From Scatosoma sp045660225 (GTDB taxonomy: Bacteria; Bacillota; Clostridia; Christensenellales; Borkfalkiaceae): a DNA stretch of 14,471 nt. The translations under genes were made by a program, and so were the position numbers. The stretch is from assembly GCA_045660225.1 (NCBI GenBank), contig JAZRDK010000046.1, positions 1 to 14,471 on the forward strand, written 5' to 3'. The notes beneath the pieces were generated by a model. The model did not search any database, was not told the DNA's origin, and worked only from the letters and a program-made list of their open reading frames with translations. Numbering within the stretch: position 1 is the stretch's first letter; every line of letters starts with the position of its first letter. This document shows positions 8,633 through 14,470 of the stretch, in pieces.

Positions 8633-9457
8633 TTATCCTTCGTATGCGTATCGTTCAATGATTTTTGCCACGGCGTCTTCGTCGTTGGTAAACGGGAAAA
8701 CTTCCGCGTGCGCCTTTACCGTTTCGTCCGCGTTTTTCACGGCAAAACCGCGCCCTGCCGTTTCTAACATCGTGATATCGTTTTGTTGGTCGCCGATGGC
8801 AAGCGTATCTTTCAAATCTACGCCGTATTGTTTCGCAAGAAAGGCAACCGCCGTACCTTTTGAGTATTTGGACGTATTCACTTCAATCAAAAATTGACTG
8901 CTACGCGTGACGACACAGTCTTGAAAGTTCTCGTTTGCAAGCTCTTGCATAACGCGTACAGCGTCTTTATCGTCCACCATCGCCAGCAGTTTGAACGGGC
9001 TTAAACCCGTTTCTTTTACAAACGCTGAAATCGGTTGATTGTCCACGATTTGCGCCTTGCATTTAACGATGCTTTCATACAGTTTTAAGGGCGCGTCGTC
9101 CATATTCGAGTAGTACGTCCAAAGGTCGTACACGTGGATATGTAAACCCATACTTTCCATTTTCTCGCAAATTTTGACGGCGACTTCGTTTTGAATAACG
9201 CCCGTAGAAAGCACTTCTTTCGTTTCAATATCGACAAGCGCAGTCCCCTGTCCGCAACAAACGACGCCTTTAAGCCCAAGCTCTTTGGCGCGGTGGATAA
9301 TTCCTTCGGGCATACGCCCCGTCGAAATGGCGAATTTACCGCCCATTTCCATATATTCCGTCAACGTGTTTTTCGTAAAATCACTAATCGTGCCGTCGTT
9401 TTTTACAAGCGTACCGTCAAAATCGGACACGATTAACGGATACTTTATCTTTCGCAT
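8633..9457 (-). CDS. Cof-type HAD-IIB phosphatase
   Basis: Haloacid dehalogenase superfamily hydrolase of 274 residues, the normal length for the Cof/YidA group, which removes phosphate from small molecules such as sugar phosphates or nucleotides. All four motifs are visible: DFDGTL at 12-17 (nucleophile D12, acid D14), STGR at 45-48, K200 in YSKGTAVAFL, and GDQQND at 222-227. The cap domain lies between about 85 and 185, as in subclass IIB. The substrate cannot be told from the sequence. The protein should be cytoplasmic. Its ATG shares a base with the uvrC stop (TAATG at 9455-9459), which suggests coupling to uvrC, and a strong AAGGAG precedes it inside the uvrC end. One motif that often reads NGA in this group is CGQGT at 68-72. 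Confidence 0.93.
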   Translation of the reverse strand: MRKIKYPLIVSDFDGTLVKNDGTISDFTKNTLTEYMEMGGKFAISTGRMPEGIIHRAKELGLKGVVCCGQGTALVDIETKEVLSTGVIQNEVAVKICEKMESMGLHIHVYDLWTYYSNMDDAPLKLYESIVKCKAQIVDNQPISAFVKETGLSPFKLLAMVDDKDAVRVMQELANENFQDCVVTRSSQFLIEVNTSKYSKGTAVAFLAKQYGVDLKDTLAIGDQQNDITMLETAGRGFAVKNADETVKAHAEVFPFTNDEDAVAKIIERYAYEG

Positions 9458-11265
9458 TATAAATTCTCCTTAAAATAGGCGAAAATTTTCTTCGCGAGTT
9501 CTTCGCCGATGCCTTCCGTCTTACAAAGCGAATCGACGTCCGCGGATATAATTTTGTCAATCGTGCCGAATTTTTCCATAAGCGCGATACGTTTTTTCTT
9601 GCCGATACCCTCGATTTCGTCTAAAAGCGACGCCAAATTGCGTTTGGAGTGCAAACTTCTAAAATACGTAATGGCAAAACGGTGCGCTTCGTCGCGAATC
9701 CTTTGCAACAGTTTTAAGACGTAGTCGCGCCTGTCAAGGCGTATGCTTTCGGGCGAAAACAACGTAAACACTTCTTCTTCACGTTCTGCCAAGGCAATAA
9801 GTTCTATGTCCGTAACGCCCATTTCGTCAAACACTTCTTTGACGGCGGACAACTGACCTTTACCGCCGTCGATAATCATTAAATCGGGCTTTGGAAAGCG
9901 TTCTTCTTCGTCCGTACCCAACTTTTGCAAGCGTCTTCGCATCATTTCTTGGTGCGACGCGTAATCGTTTGCGCCTTCCACCGTCTTTATCTTAAACCTG
10001 CGATAGCTGTTTTTGTCCGCTTCGCCGTCGATAAACACGACCATAGAGCCAACCTTGTCCACCCCGCTGATGTTGGAAATATCGTAACATTCCATACGTC
10101 TTGGATATTTTTTCAAACCCAACACTTCTTGCAAACGCCTGCACGCGTTTTTCGTCATATCGTCCTTGTGCTTGATTTTGTCGACGGATTTGGACAAATA
10201 GTCGCTTGCGTTCTTTTCCGCCATCGCTAAAAGCTCGCGCTTGACACCCTGTTTGGGCAAAACAACGTTTACCTTTTTATCCAAACGTTCTTTGAAATAT
10301 CTTTCCAACAGTTCCTTTTCGCAAAAATCCTGCACGATGATTTCGTCGGGGAGTTCGTGCGTGGAATAGTACTGTATAATAAACGCCGTCAAAGCGTCCG
10401 TTTCCGAAAACGAGCCGTCTTCCAAGGCAAAATGCGCCCCGCCTTGCATAATACCGCCCCTTGTCACTAAAACGTTGATTGCCGAATACAAATAATTCGT
10501 TTTCAAAGCAATAACGTCCGCGTTCAAGGCTCGGTTTAACGACGTAATTCGTTTTAATTTGAGCTTGGAAAGCATATTCAGTTTTTCGCGGTATTGCATT
10601 GCGAGTTCAAATTCTTCCCGCTCGGCAAATTTCAGCATTTTTTCGTGCAAAATCTTTTCCGCTTTTTCGTAGTTGCCGTCTAAAAACGCAAGTGCTTCCT
10701 TCACCCTTTCTGCGTATTCTTGTTTAGAGCAAACGTGCGCGCAGGGAGCAAGACAACGACCCAAGTGATGGTCAAGGCAAGGTTTTTTTGCCTTTGTGCC
10801 GATAGCGACGGAGCAGGTGCGAAGATTGTATACGGACGCCACGACGTCGAGAATTTCACCACACCGTACACCGCCCATAAAAGGGCCGAAATATTTGCCG
10901 TCTTTCTTGATTTTTCGCGTAATCGAAACGCGTGGAAATTCTTCCTTGGTATGCACCTTGATATACGGATACGTTTTGTCGTCCTTCAAAAGGATGTTGT
11001 ACTTTGGTTTATACTTTTTAATCAGGTTGTTTTCTAAGGCGAGCGCGTCGATTTCCGTTTGCGTGATGATATAGTAAAAATCGGAAATATTCTCAACCAT
11101 CGCTTGTACTTTTTCGGGTTTGGACGAGGCGTGAAAATATTGACGCACCCTGTTTTTCAAAACACGCGCCTTTCCCACGTAAATTACGATTCCGTCTTTA
11201 TCCAGCATCACGTATACGCCTGGACTTTCGGGAAGGAGTTTTAATTTTTCCTGTAAAACGTCCAT
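9457..11265 (-). CDS. uvrC: UvrC, nucleotide excision repair endonuclease subunit
   Basis: UvrC makes the two incisions around a DNA lesion in the UvrABC pathway. At 602 residues it is full length. The GIY-YIG nuclease domain is at about 12-95 (SPGVYVM at 14-20, IYVGKAR at 28-34, ALALENNLIKKYKPKYN with E78), and it makes the 3' cut. Four cysteines at C151, C163, C171 and C175 fit the reported iron-sulfur cluster of UvrC. The UvrB-binding UVR motif is at about 203-235. The RNase H-like nuclease that makes the 5' cut spans about 385-545 (CYDISN with D395, IIDGGKGQL with D466, SLHSKRN with H538). Two helix-hairpin-helix motifs follow at about 546-602. It is the first gene of the operon and has a good promoter. 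AAGGCG at 11271-11276 is a modest ribosome binding site. No LexA-type box was seen in front of it. Confidence 0.97.
   Translation of the reverse strand: MDVLQEKLKLLPESPGVYVMLDKDGIVIYVGKARVLKNRVRQYFHASSKPEKVQAMVENISDFYYIITQTEIDALALENNLIKKYKPKYNILLKDDKTYPYIKVHTKEEFPRVSITRKIKKDGKYFGPFMGGVRCGEILDVVASVYNLRTCSVAIGTKAKKPCLDHHLGRCLAPCAHVCSKQEYAERVKEALAFLDGNYEKAEKILHEKMLKFAEREEFELAMQYREKLNMLSKLKLKRITSLNRALNADVIALKTNYLYSAINVLVTRGGIMQGGAHFALEDGSFSETDALTAFIIQYYSTHELPDEIIVQDFCEKELLERYFKERLDKKVNVVLPKQGVKRELLAMAEKNASDYLSKSVDKIKHKDDMTKNACRRLQEVLGLKKYPRRMECYDISNISGVDKVGSMVVFIDGEADKNSYRRFKIKTVEGANDYASHQEMMRRRLQKLGTDEEERFPKPDLMIIDGGKGQLSAVKEVFDEMGVTDIELIALAEREEEVFTLFSPESIRLDRRDYVLKLLQRIRDEAHRFAITYFRSLHSKRNLASLLDEIEGIGKKKRIALMEKFGTIDKIISADVDSLCKTEGIGEELAKKIFAYFKENL
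9466..9471 (-). promoter_or_regulatory. Ribosome binding site of the HAD gene within uvrC
   Basis: AAGGAG on the minus strand, with eight bases between GGAG and the ATG at 9455-9457. It lies within the last codons of uvrC and fixes the HAD start at the TAATG junction. Confidence 0.8.
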
Positions 11266-11279
11266 AACACCGCCTTGGA

Positions 11280-11298
11280 TGCAAATCTATGATTTGCA
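11280..11298. repeat. Perfect 8-3-8 palindrome in the uvrC leader
   Basis: TGCAAATC, three central bases, GATTTGCA: perfect 8-bp arms. It lies between the likely transcription start (about 11311) and the uvrC ribosome binding site, so it is either an operator just downstream of the promoter or a short hairpin in the leader. It does not match the Bacillus or E. coli LexA boxes. Confidence 0.6.
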
Positions 11299-11317
11299 AA
11301 ACTACCCCTTATACGAT

Positions 11318-11346
11318 ATTATACATCAAAAACGAAATTATTGCAA
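11318..11346 (-). promoter_or_regulatory. Sigma-A type promoter for the uvrC operon
   Basis: On the minus strand, -35 TTGCAA (11341-11346), a 17-bp spacer, and a consensus -10 TATAAT (11318-11323). Transcription should start near 11311, giving a leader of about 46 nt before the uvrC ATG. It is the only convincing promoter in front of the seven-gene series uvrC to tex. Confidence 0.8.
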
Positions 11347-11368
11347 GAGAATACGAAAAAAATATTGT

Positions 11369-11707
11369 CTAACAACCTAAAAACTCGATTCCTTTCAAAA
11401 TCACGTCCGTTACCGCGTCGTTTGCTAGCTCGTAAAAGACGATTTTGCCCTGTCTTGTCGATTTTACGATGCCGGCGCTTTTTAGAAATCGAAGTTGGTG
11501 CGAAACCGTCGTTTGGTTGATGGAAAGAATTCTTGAAAGGTCGGTGACGCAAAGTTCGCTGATGGCAAGCGCGGATAAAATTTTAATGCGCGTATAATCG
11601 GCAAAGACGGAAAAAAAGCACACAACCCCTTCCAAGATTTCGCCTTGCGGAACGTAATCTTCAATTAGGGATTGCGTGCGTTTATCAAGTAGTAACATAG
11701 TAGACAT
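11369..11707 (-). CDS. ArsR/SmtB-family metal-responsive repressor
   Basis: Small winged-helix DNA-binding protein of 112 residues, typical of ArsR/SmtB dimers that leave DNA when they bind metal. The core runs ADYTRIKILSAL (36-47), ELCVTDLSRIL (51-61), recognition helix NQTTVSHQLRFLKSAGIV (64-81), and the wing RQGKIVFYEL (85-94). ELCVTDL matches the alpha-3 region where ArsR and CadC use ELCVCDL, but only C53 of the pair is present. C30 and the terminal C112 are the only other cysteines, and the alpha-5 His/Asp zinc site is absent. The metal is not certain; the neighbouring copA suggests Cu(I). GGAGGT at 11713-11718 supports the first ATG over a second in-frame ATG at 11696-11698. It lies 92 bp after copA on the same strand, so it may be expressed with copA or from its own promoter. 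Confidence 0.9.
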   Translation of the reverse strand: MSTMLLLDKRTQSLIEDYVPQGEILEGVVCFFSVFADYTRIKILSALAISELCVTDLSRILSINQTTVSHQLRFLKSAGIVKSTRQGKIVFYELANDAVTDVILKGIEFLGC

Positions 11708-11712
11708 ACTAG

Positions 11713-11718
11713 ACCTCC
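11713..11718 (-). promoter_or_regulatory. Ribosome binding site of the ArsR-family gene
   Basis: GGAGGT on the minus strand, six bases before the ATG counted from GGAGG. Its first two G residues are the last two bases of the adjacent palindrome, so a hairpin there could limit access to it. Confidence 0.85.
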
Positions 11719-11735
11719 AACAAATGTTTTGTTGG
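11717..11735. repeat. Perfect 8-3-8 palindrome overlapping the arsR-type gene ribosome binding site
   Basis: CCAACAAA, TGT, TTTGTTGG on the plus strand: perfect 8-bp arms around three bases. It could be a DNA operator for the repressor encoded just downstream, which would give autoregulation, or an mRNA hairpin that partly hides the GGAGGT. The sequence is not the classical 12-2-12 SmtB/CzrA operator. Confidence 0.65.
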
Positions 11736-11756
11736 GAATATGTTAACGTATGAATA
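11736..11756. promoter_or_regulatory. Imperfect AT-rich dyad, candidate ArsR-type operator
   Basis: An imperfect dyad centred on GTTAAC (11742-11747), with GAATAT on one side and GTATGAATA on the other; six of nine positions pair. It is AT-rich and sits where a promoter for the repressor gene would be, as SmtB-like operators do. A possible -35 TTGAAA lies upstream on the minus strand, but no well-spaced -10 goes with it, so the promoter itself is not called. Confidence 0.3.
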
Positions 11757-11781
11757 CCTTACTTTTTTCAAACCTTTCGTC

Positions 11782-11808
11782 GTAAAATGAGAAATTTTGT
11801 CATTTTAC
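11782..11808. repeat. 9-bp inverted repeat across the copA stop codon
   Basis: GTAAAATGA (11782-11790) pairs with TCATTTTAC (11800-11808) around a 9-nt loop. The copA stop TGA (11800-11802) is inside one arm. The stem is AT-rich and no U-tract follows, so it is a weak terminator at best; it may cap the 3' end of the copA message or mark a protein site. Confidence 0.5.
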
Positions 11809-12009
11809 ACTTTTTACTTCGTATCCGGCGTCAACCACCACGGAAATTAGGCTTTCATCAGACGTGTCTTCTACCAAATTCACCGTCGCCGTCTTCTTTT
11901 TCAGCGATACTTCGACGTTTCCAACACCCACAACGCCTTCAAGCGCCTTGGTAACGTGCGACACGCAACGGGGGCACATCATCCCTTCAATTTTTAAGAC
12001 CTTTTGCAT
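11800..12009 (-). CDS. Possible internal start giving a free CopZ-like copper chaperone
   Basis: The last 69 codons of copA, from M737 (ATG at 12007-12009), form a complete heavy-metal-associated domain of CopZ size: MQKVLKIEGMMCPRCVSHV, then the usual beta-alpha-beta pattern to the copA stop. An AGAGGT at 12017-12022 lies seven bases before this ATG, which is ideal spacing. M737 follows the linker exactly where a separate chaperone would begin. This suggests either a former copZ gene fused to copA or a dual product. In-frame internal initiation is an inference from sequence alone; the pump and chaperone would then share one gene, as E. coli achieves by frameshifting within copA. Confidence 0.35.
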   Translation of the reverse strand: MQKVLKIEGMMCPRCVSHVTKALEGVVGVGNVEVSLKKKTATVNLVEDTSDESLISVVVDAGYEVKSVK

Positions 12010-14217
12010 ACCGTTTACCTCTTCTCTTTCCTTCTTTTTCCCAAATTTTGTCAAGCGCAACGCGTTGGAAACGACGAATAGCGAACTTGCGCTCATACAA
12101 GCCGCGCCTATCATCGGTGTCAACGAGATACCTGCAAACGCAAACGCGCCACCGGCGAGCGGAATTGCCACGCAGTTGTAGAAAAACGCCCAAAATAAAT
12201 TTTGTTTGATATTGCGTACCGTTTGCTTGCTCAACTCGACCATGGTATCAACCAAGCGCAAATCCCCACGCGATAAAACAACGTCTGCAGACTCTAACGC
12301 GACGTCCGTACCATTACCCATAGCAACCCCAACGTCCGCCTGCTTAAGCGCAGGACTGTCGTTGATACCGTCGCCTACCATAGCGACGAAACCGCCAACC
12401 GATTGCACGCGTTTAACCGCCTCGACTTTGTCTTCGGGAAGGGCTTGAGCGAAGTAGTCTTGAATACCCACCGCTTCGGCAATCGACGTTGCTACGTTTT
12501 CATTGTCGCCCGTCAACATACCGACGCGAATCCCCCTTGCCTTCAAAGCGGAAACCACGGCTTTGCTTTCTTCCTTCAAAGTGTCTGCAACCGCAAACAC
12601 CGCCAAAAGTTTTTGTTCGTCCGCCAAAAACACCGCCGTTTTGCCTTGTTTAGAATACGCTTTTTCCAACTGGTACGTCTTTGTTTCGTCCACGCCTGCA
12701 AGCAAGCGTCTATTTCCAAGACGATACGTTTTGCCTTGATAATTCGCCGTTGTACCCTTGCCTGTTGCGTAAGCGTAGTCTTCTACCTGCAGGGTCGGTA
12801 AGCGTATTTCCGAAAGAACGAACGCCTTGACACACTCGGCAATAGGATGCGCGGAGTGCGTTTCTATTGCATACGCAAGCGAGAGCATCGTCAGTCTATC
12901 GCTTGCGAAAATTTCTACGTCGGTTACTTTGGGTTTGCCCACCGTCAAAGTCGCCGTTTTGTCCAAGAGTACGCAGTTGACGTCTTTTGCTTTTTGCAAC
13001 GCTTCCGCATCCTTATATAAAATGCCAAGCGACATAGCGCGCCCCATTGCCGCCATAACCGCCACGGGTGTAGCCAAACCAAGCGAACACGGGCAAGAAA
13101 TAACAAGCACGCAAATACCGTAATTTGCCGACTTGCCAACGTCCCTTGTCAAAACGAACCAAATCACGAACGTGAACACGGCTAAAAGCGTAACCAACGG
13201 CACGAAAACACCTGCAATTTTATCCGCAGTCTTTTGTATCGGCGCTTTACTTTCGCCTGCTTCCTTGACCATTTTCACGATTTGCGAAAGCGCGGTGTCC
13301 GCGCCTACCTTTTCGGCAAGGACCTTGATGTATCCGCCTTTCACGACGTCCGCGCCCGTAACCTTGTCGCCGACCGTAATTTCAATCGGCATACTTTCGC
13401 CCGTCAACGCCGAACGGTCGACAAAACCGTTGCCTTCTACGACTTTCCCGTCCACGGGTACGTATTCGCCCTGTTTGACGATGAACACGTCACCAACCTT
13501 CACTTCACCAAAAGGAATTTTTTCTTCGACGCCGTCGCGTTCTATCGAAACGGTGCTTGGCATCAATTTAATCAATTTTTCTATTTCTTCGCCCGTTTTC
13601 CGTTTTGATTTTTCTTCCAGCCACTTACCAAGCGTGACCAAAGCCAAAATCATCGCGGACGATTCGTAGAACAGGTGCGCGTGTGCATACGCGCCTGTGT
13701 AGATGAGTATCGTCAAAACAAAACTGTAGAAAAAGGATACGCCTGCGCCAAGCGCAACCAACGTGTCCATATTCGGCACGCGTTTTATAAGCGCTTTCGT
13801 ACCGTTTGTAAAAAACTTGAAATCAACGGCAATCACGCCTATCGCAAGCCCCATTTGTAAGGTTGCGCTTAACCATAACGACGGTTGTGGTAGGCTTAAC
13901 ATACCGCCCATGGAAAAATACATCAACGGGATTAAGAATATTAAAGACAGGCAAAAACGTCTTTTCAGCGCGTTTGGTTGCGGTTTTCTTTCCCTTGACG
14001 CGTTTTCGTTGAAGATGGTCGCACCGTAGCCCAAAGCCTGCACCGCTTTGATAACGTCATCCGTGGAAAGCAAACGTTCGTCGTAGATAACCGTCATCGT
14101 TTCGCCCATCAAAGAAACGTCCGCGCTTTCTACGCCTTTTAATTTACAAACGTTTTTTTCAATCCCCGACGAGCAAGCCGAACACGTCATACCCGTTATT
14201 GAAAACTTCTCTTTCAT
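11800..14217 (-). CDS. copA: Cu(I)-exporting P1B-1 ATPase with fused C-terminal CopZ-like domain
   Basis: Membrane pump that exports Cu(I) using ATP. The 805 residues contain: N-terminal heavy-metal-associated domain (GMTCSAC, C12 and C15), eight predicted membrane helices beginning near 87, TGES at 272-275, the ion-path CPC at 375-377, phosphorylation Asp D419, SAHP with H457-P458, and GDGIND at 615-620. YN at 680-681 and MSASS at 708-712 are the late membrane residues that define Cu(I) specificity. After a charged linker (about 724-736) comes a second metal-binding domain (IEGMMCPRC, C748 and C751) running to the end, an uncommon place for it. The phosphorylation motif is DKTATLT at 419-425, with Ala at the nearly invariant Gly. 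AAGGAG at 14225-14230 and the MKEKFSITGMTC start fix the N terminus. It has its own promoter and is followed by an ArsR-family repressor gene. Confidence 0.96.
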   Translation of the reverse strand: MKEKFSITGMTCSACSSGIEKNVCKLKGVESADVSLMGETMTVIYDERLLSTDDVIKAVQALGYGATIFNENASRERKPQPNALKRRFCLSLIFLIPLMYFSMGGMLSLPQPSLWLSATLQMGLAIGVIAVDFKFFTNGTKALIKRVPNMDTLVALGAGVSFFYSFVLTILIYTGAYAHAHLFYESSAMILALVTLGKWLEEKSKRKTGEEIEKLIKLMPSTVSIERDGVEEKIPFGEVKVGDVFIVKQGEYVPVDGKVVEGNGFVDRSALTGESMPIEITVGDKVTGADVVKGGYIKVLAEKVGADTALSQIVKMVKEAGESKAPIQKTADKIAGVFVPLVTLLAVFTFVIWFVLTRDVGKSANYGICVLVISCPCSLGLATPVAVMAAMGRAMSLGILYKDAEALQKAKDVNCVLLDKTATLTVGKPKVTDVEIFASDRLTMLSLAYAIETHSAHPIAECVKAFVLSEIRLPTLQVEDYAYATGKGTTANYQGKTYRLGNRRLLAGVDETKTYQLEKAYSKQGKTAVFLADEQKLLAVFAVADTLKEESKAVVSALKARGIRVGMLTGDNENVATSIAEAVGIQDYFAQALPEDKVEAVKRVQSVGGFVAMVGDGINDSPALKQADVGVAMGNGTDVALESADVVLSRGDLRLVDTMVELSKQTVRNIKQNLFWAFFYNCVAIPLAGGAFAFAGISLTPMIGAACMSASSLFVVSNALRLTKFGKKKEREEVNGMQKVLKIEGMMCPRCVSHVTKALEGVVGVGNVEVSLKKKTATVNLVEDTSDESLISVVVDAGYEVKSVK
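12017..12022 (-). promoter_or_regulatory. Internal ribosome binding site in copA
   Basis: AGAGGT on the minus strand, seven bases before the internal ATG at codon 737. It falls in the charged linker (codons for EREEV), whose Glu and Arg codons are purine-rich, so a chance match is possible. Confidence 0.4.
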
Positions 14218-14224
14218 GGCTTTT

Positions 14225-14230
14225 CTCCTT
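14225..14230 (-). promoter_or_regulatory. copA ribosome binding site
   Basis: AAGGAG on the minus strand with seven bases between it and the ATG at 14215-14217. It begins almost at the predicted transcription start, so the copA leader is only about a dozen bases long. Confidence 0.85.
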
Positions 14231-14236
14231 AGTTAG

Positions 14237-14266
14237 AGTATAGCATAAAAATCCGTTTTTAGTCAA
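14237..14266 (-). promoter_or_regulatory. copA promoter with extended -10
   Basis: On the minus strand, -35 TTGACT (14261-14266), an 18-bp spacer and -10 TATACT (14237-14242) preceded by TGC, an extended -10. The spacer contains an AAAAA/TTTTT dyad around TCCG (14247-14260), which might bind a repressor. No CopY box (TACAnnTGTA) or GC-rich CsoR operator is present. Five of the six -35 bases are the end of a 23-bp inverted-repeat arm. Confidence 0.8.
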
Positions 14267-14315
14267 GCAAATAAATAGCCCCGCGTTTGGATGCGGGGCT
14301 ATTTATTTGCTTGAC
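14262..14315. terminator. Perfect 23-bp inverted repeat, probable bidirectional terminator
   Basis: Arms 14262-14284 and 14293-14315 are perfect reverse complements around an 8-nt loop (GTTTGGAT). The core AGCCCCGC/GCGGGGCT is GC-rich and on both strands is followed by ATTTATTTG, the shape of a bidirectional intrinsic terminator, though the U-tract is interrupted. It would stop minus-strand transcription from the tRNA side before the copA promoter. It extends through the GC core and U-rich part into CTTGAC, so one arm also supplies five bases of the copA -35 box. A cruciform or protein-binding role cannot be excluded. Confidence 0.7.
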
Positions 14316-14340
14316 ATACCTTCTTAAACGCCGTCTTTTT

Positions 14341-14367
14341 AATCAGCAGGTCTGGACGGATTCAAGT
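14341..14367 (+). other. tRNA-like remnant, low confidence
   Basis: AATCAGCAGGTC followed after eight bases by TTCAAGT resembles the 3' anticodon strand, variable loop and T loop of common tRNAs, but the spacing is about three bases too long and no T stem forms. It points the opposite way to the tRNA fragment at the edge. It may be a decayed tRNA piece or chance. Confidence 0.2.
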
Positions 14368-14369
14368 AT

Positions 14370-14398
14370 AAAAAAAGAACCACCTAAAGGTGATTCTT
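14370..14398 (-). terminator. Intrinsic terminator after the tRNA fragment
   Basis: On the minus strand AAGAATCACC (14389-14398) pairs with GGTGGTTCTT (14375-14384) around TTTA, ten pairs with one G-U, followed by a run of T (plus-strand A at 14370-14376). It lies just after the CCA of the tRNA fragment, so it would end that transcript. Confidence 0.8.
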
Positions 14399-14404
14399 CC
14401 TTTT

Positions 14405-14444
14405 TGGAGCTACTGGCCGGACTTGAACCGGCGACCTTTTGTTA
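14405..14444 (-). tRNA. 3' half of a tRNA; 5' half not recognisable
   Basis: On the minus strand a T stem GCCGG/CCGGC (14428-14432 and 14416-14420) closes the T loop TTCAAGT (14421-14427). It is followed by the 3' acceptor strand CAGTAGC (14409-14415), discriminator T and encoded CCA (14405-14407). GGTC before the T stem fits a variable loop. Further upstream, GGGGTAACAAAA could be a threonine-like GGT anticodon region, but U33 is missing and the stem has a mismatch. A normal tRNA would show its D arm inside the window; instead there is an unrelated hairpin. Options are a remnant at an attachment site, a pseudogene, a split or interrupted gene, or an assembly join. A terminator follows it, which argues that it was once the end of a real tRNA unit. 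Confidence 0.6.
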
Positions 14445-14470
14445 CCCCAAAAATTCTTTAATTTTTGGGG
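14445..14470. repeat. Perfect 11-bp hairpin replacing the tRNA 5' half
   Basis: CCCCAAAAATT (14445-14455) and AATTTTTGGGG (14460-14470) are perfect reverse complements around a 4-nt loop. The sequence lies directly against the tRNA 3' half and ends one base before the window edge. It has no U-tract for a terminator. Its GGGG abuts TAAC of the tRNA-like anticodon region. Confidence 0.65.

Noticed and set aside
11266..11368. LexA/SOS box in front of uvrC
   Set aside because: No CGAAC-n4-GTTCG or CTG-n10-CAG element is present; the palindrome there has an unrelated sequence.
11344..11371. Terminator after the ArsR-family gene
   Set aside because: A run of T follows TTGT-TAG-ACAA on the minus strand, but the stem is only four AT-rich pairs, too weak to call. 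Read-through into uvrC cannot be excluded.
11983..12050. Frameshift or gene split between the CopA pump and the C-terminal domain
   Set aside because: The reading frame is continuous across the linker without a stop, and no slippery sequence is needed to join the parts.
13133..13669. Plus-strand open frame of about 178 codons
   Set aside because: It is antisense to the conserved actuator and membrane region of copA, is rich in Ser/Thr/Pro as expected of a shadow frame, and has no recognisable domain.
14311..14333. Plus-strand promoter starting with TTGACA
   Set aside because: The -35 is perfect, but no -10 lies at a suitable distance; it arises because the 23-bp repeat mirrors the copA -35 box.
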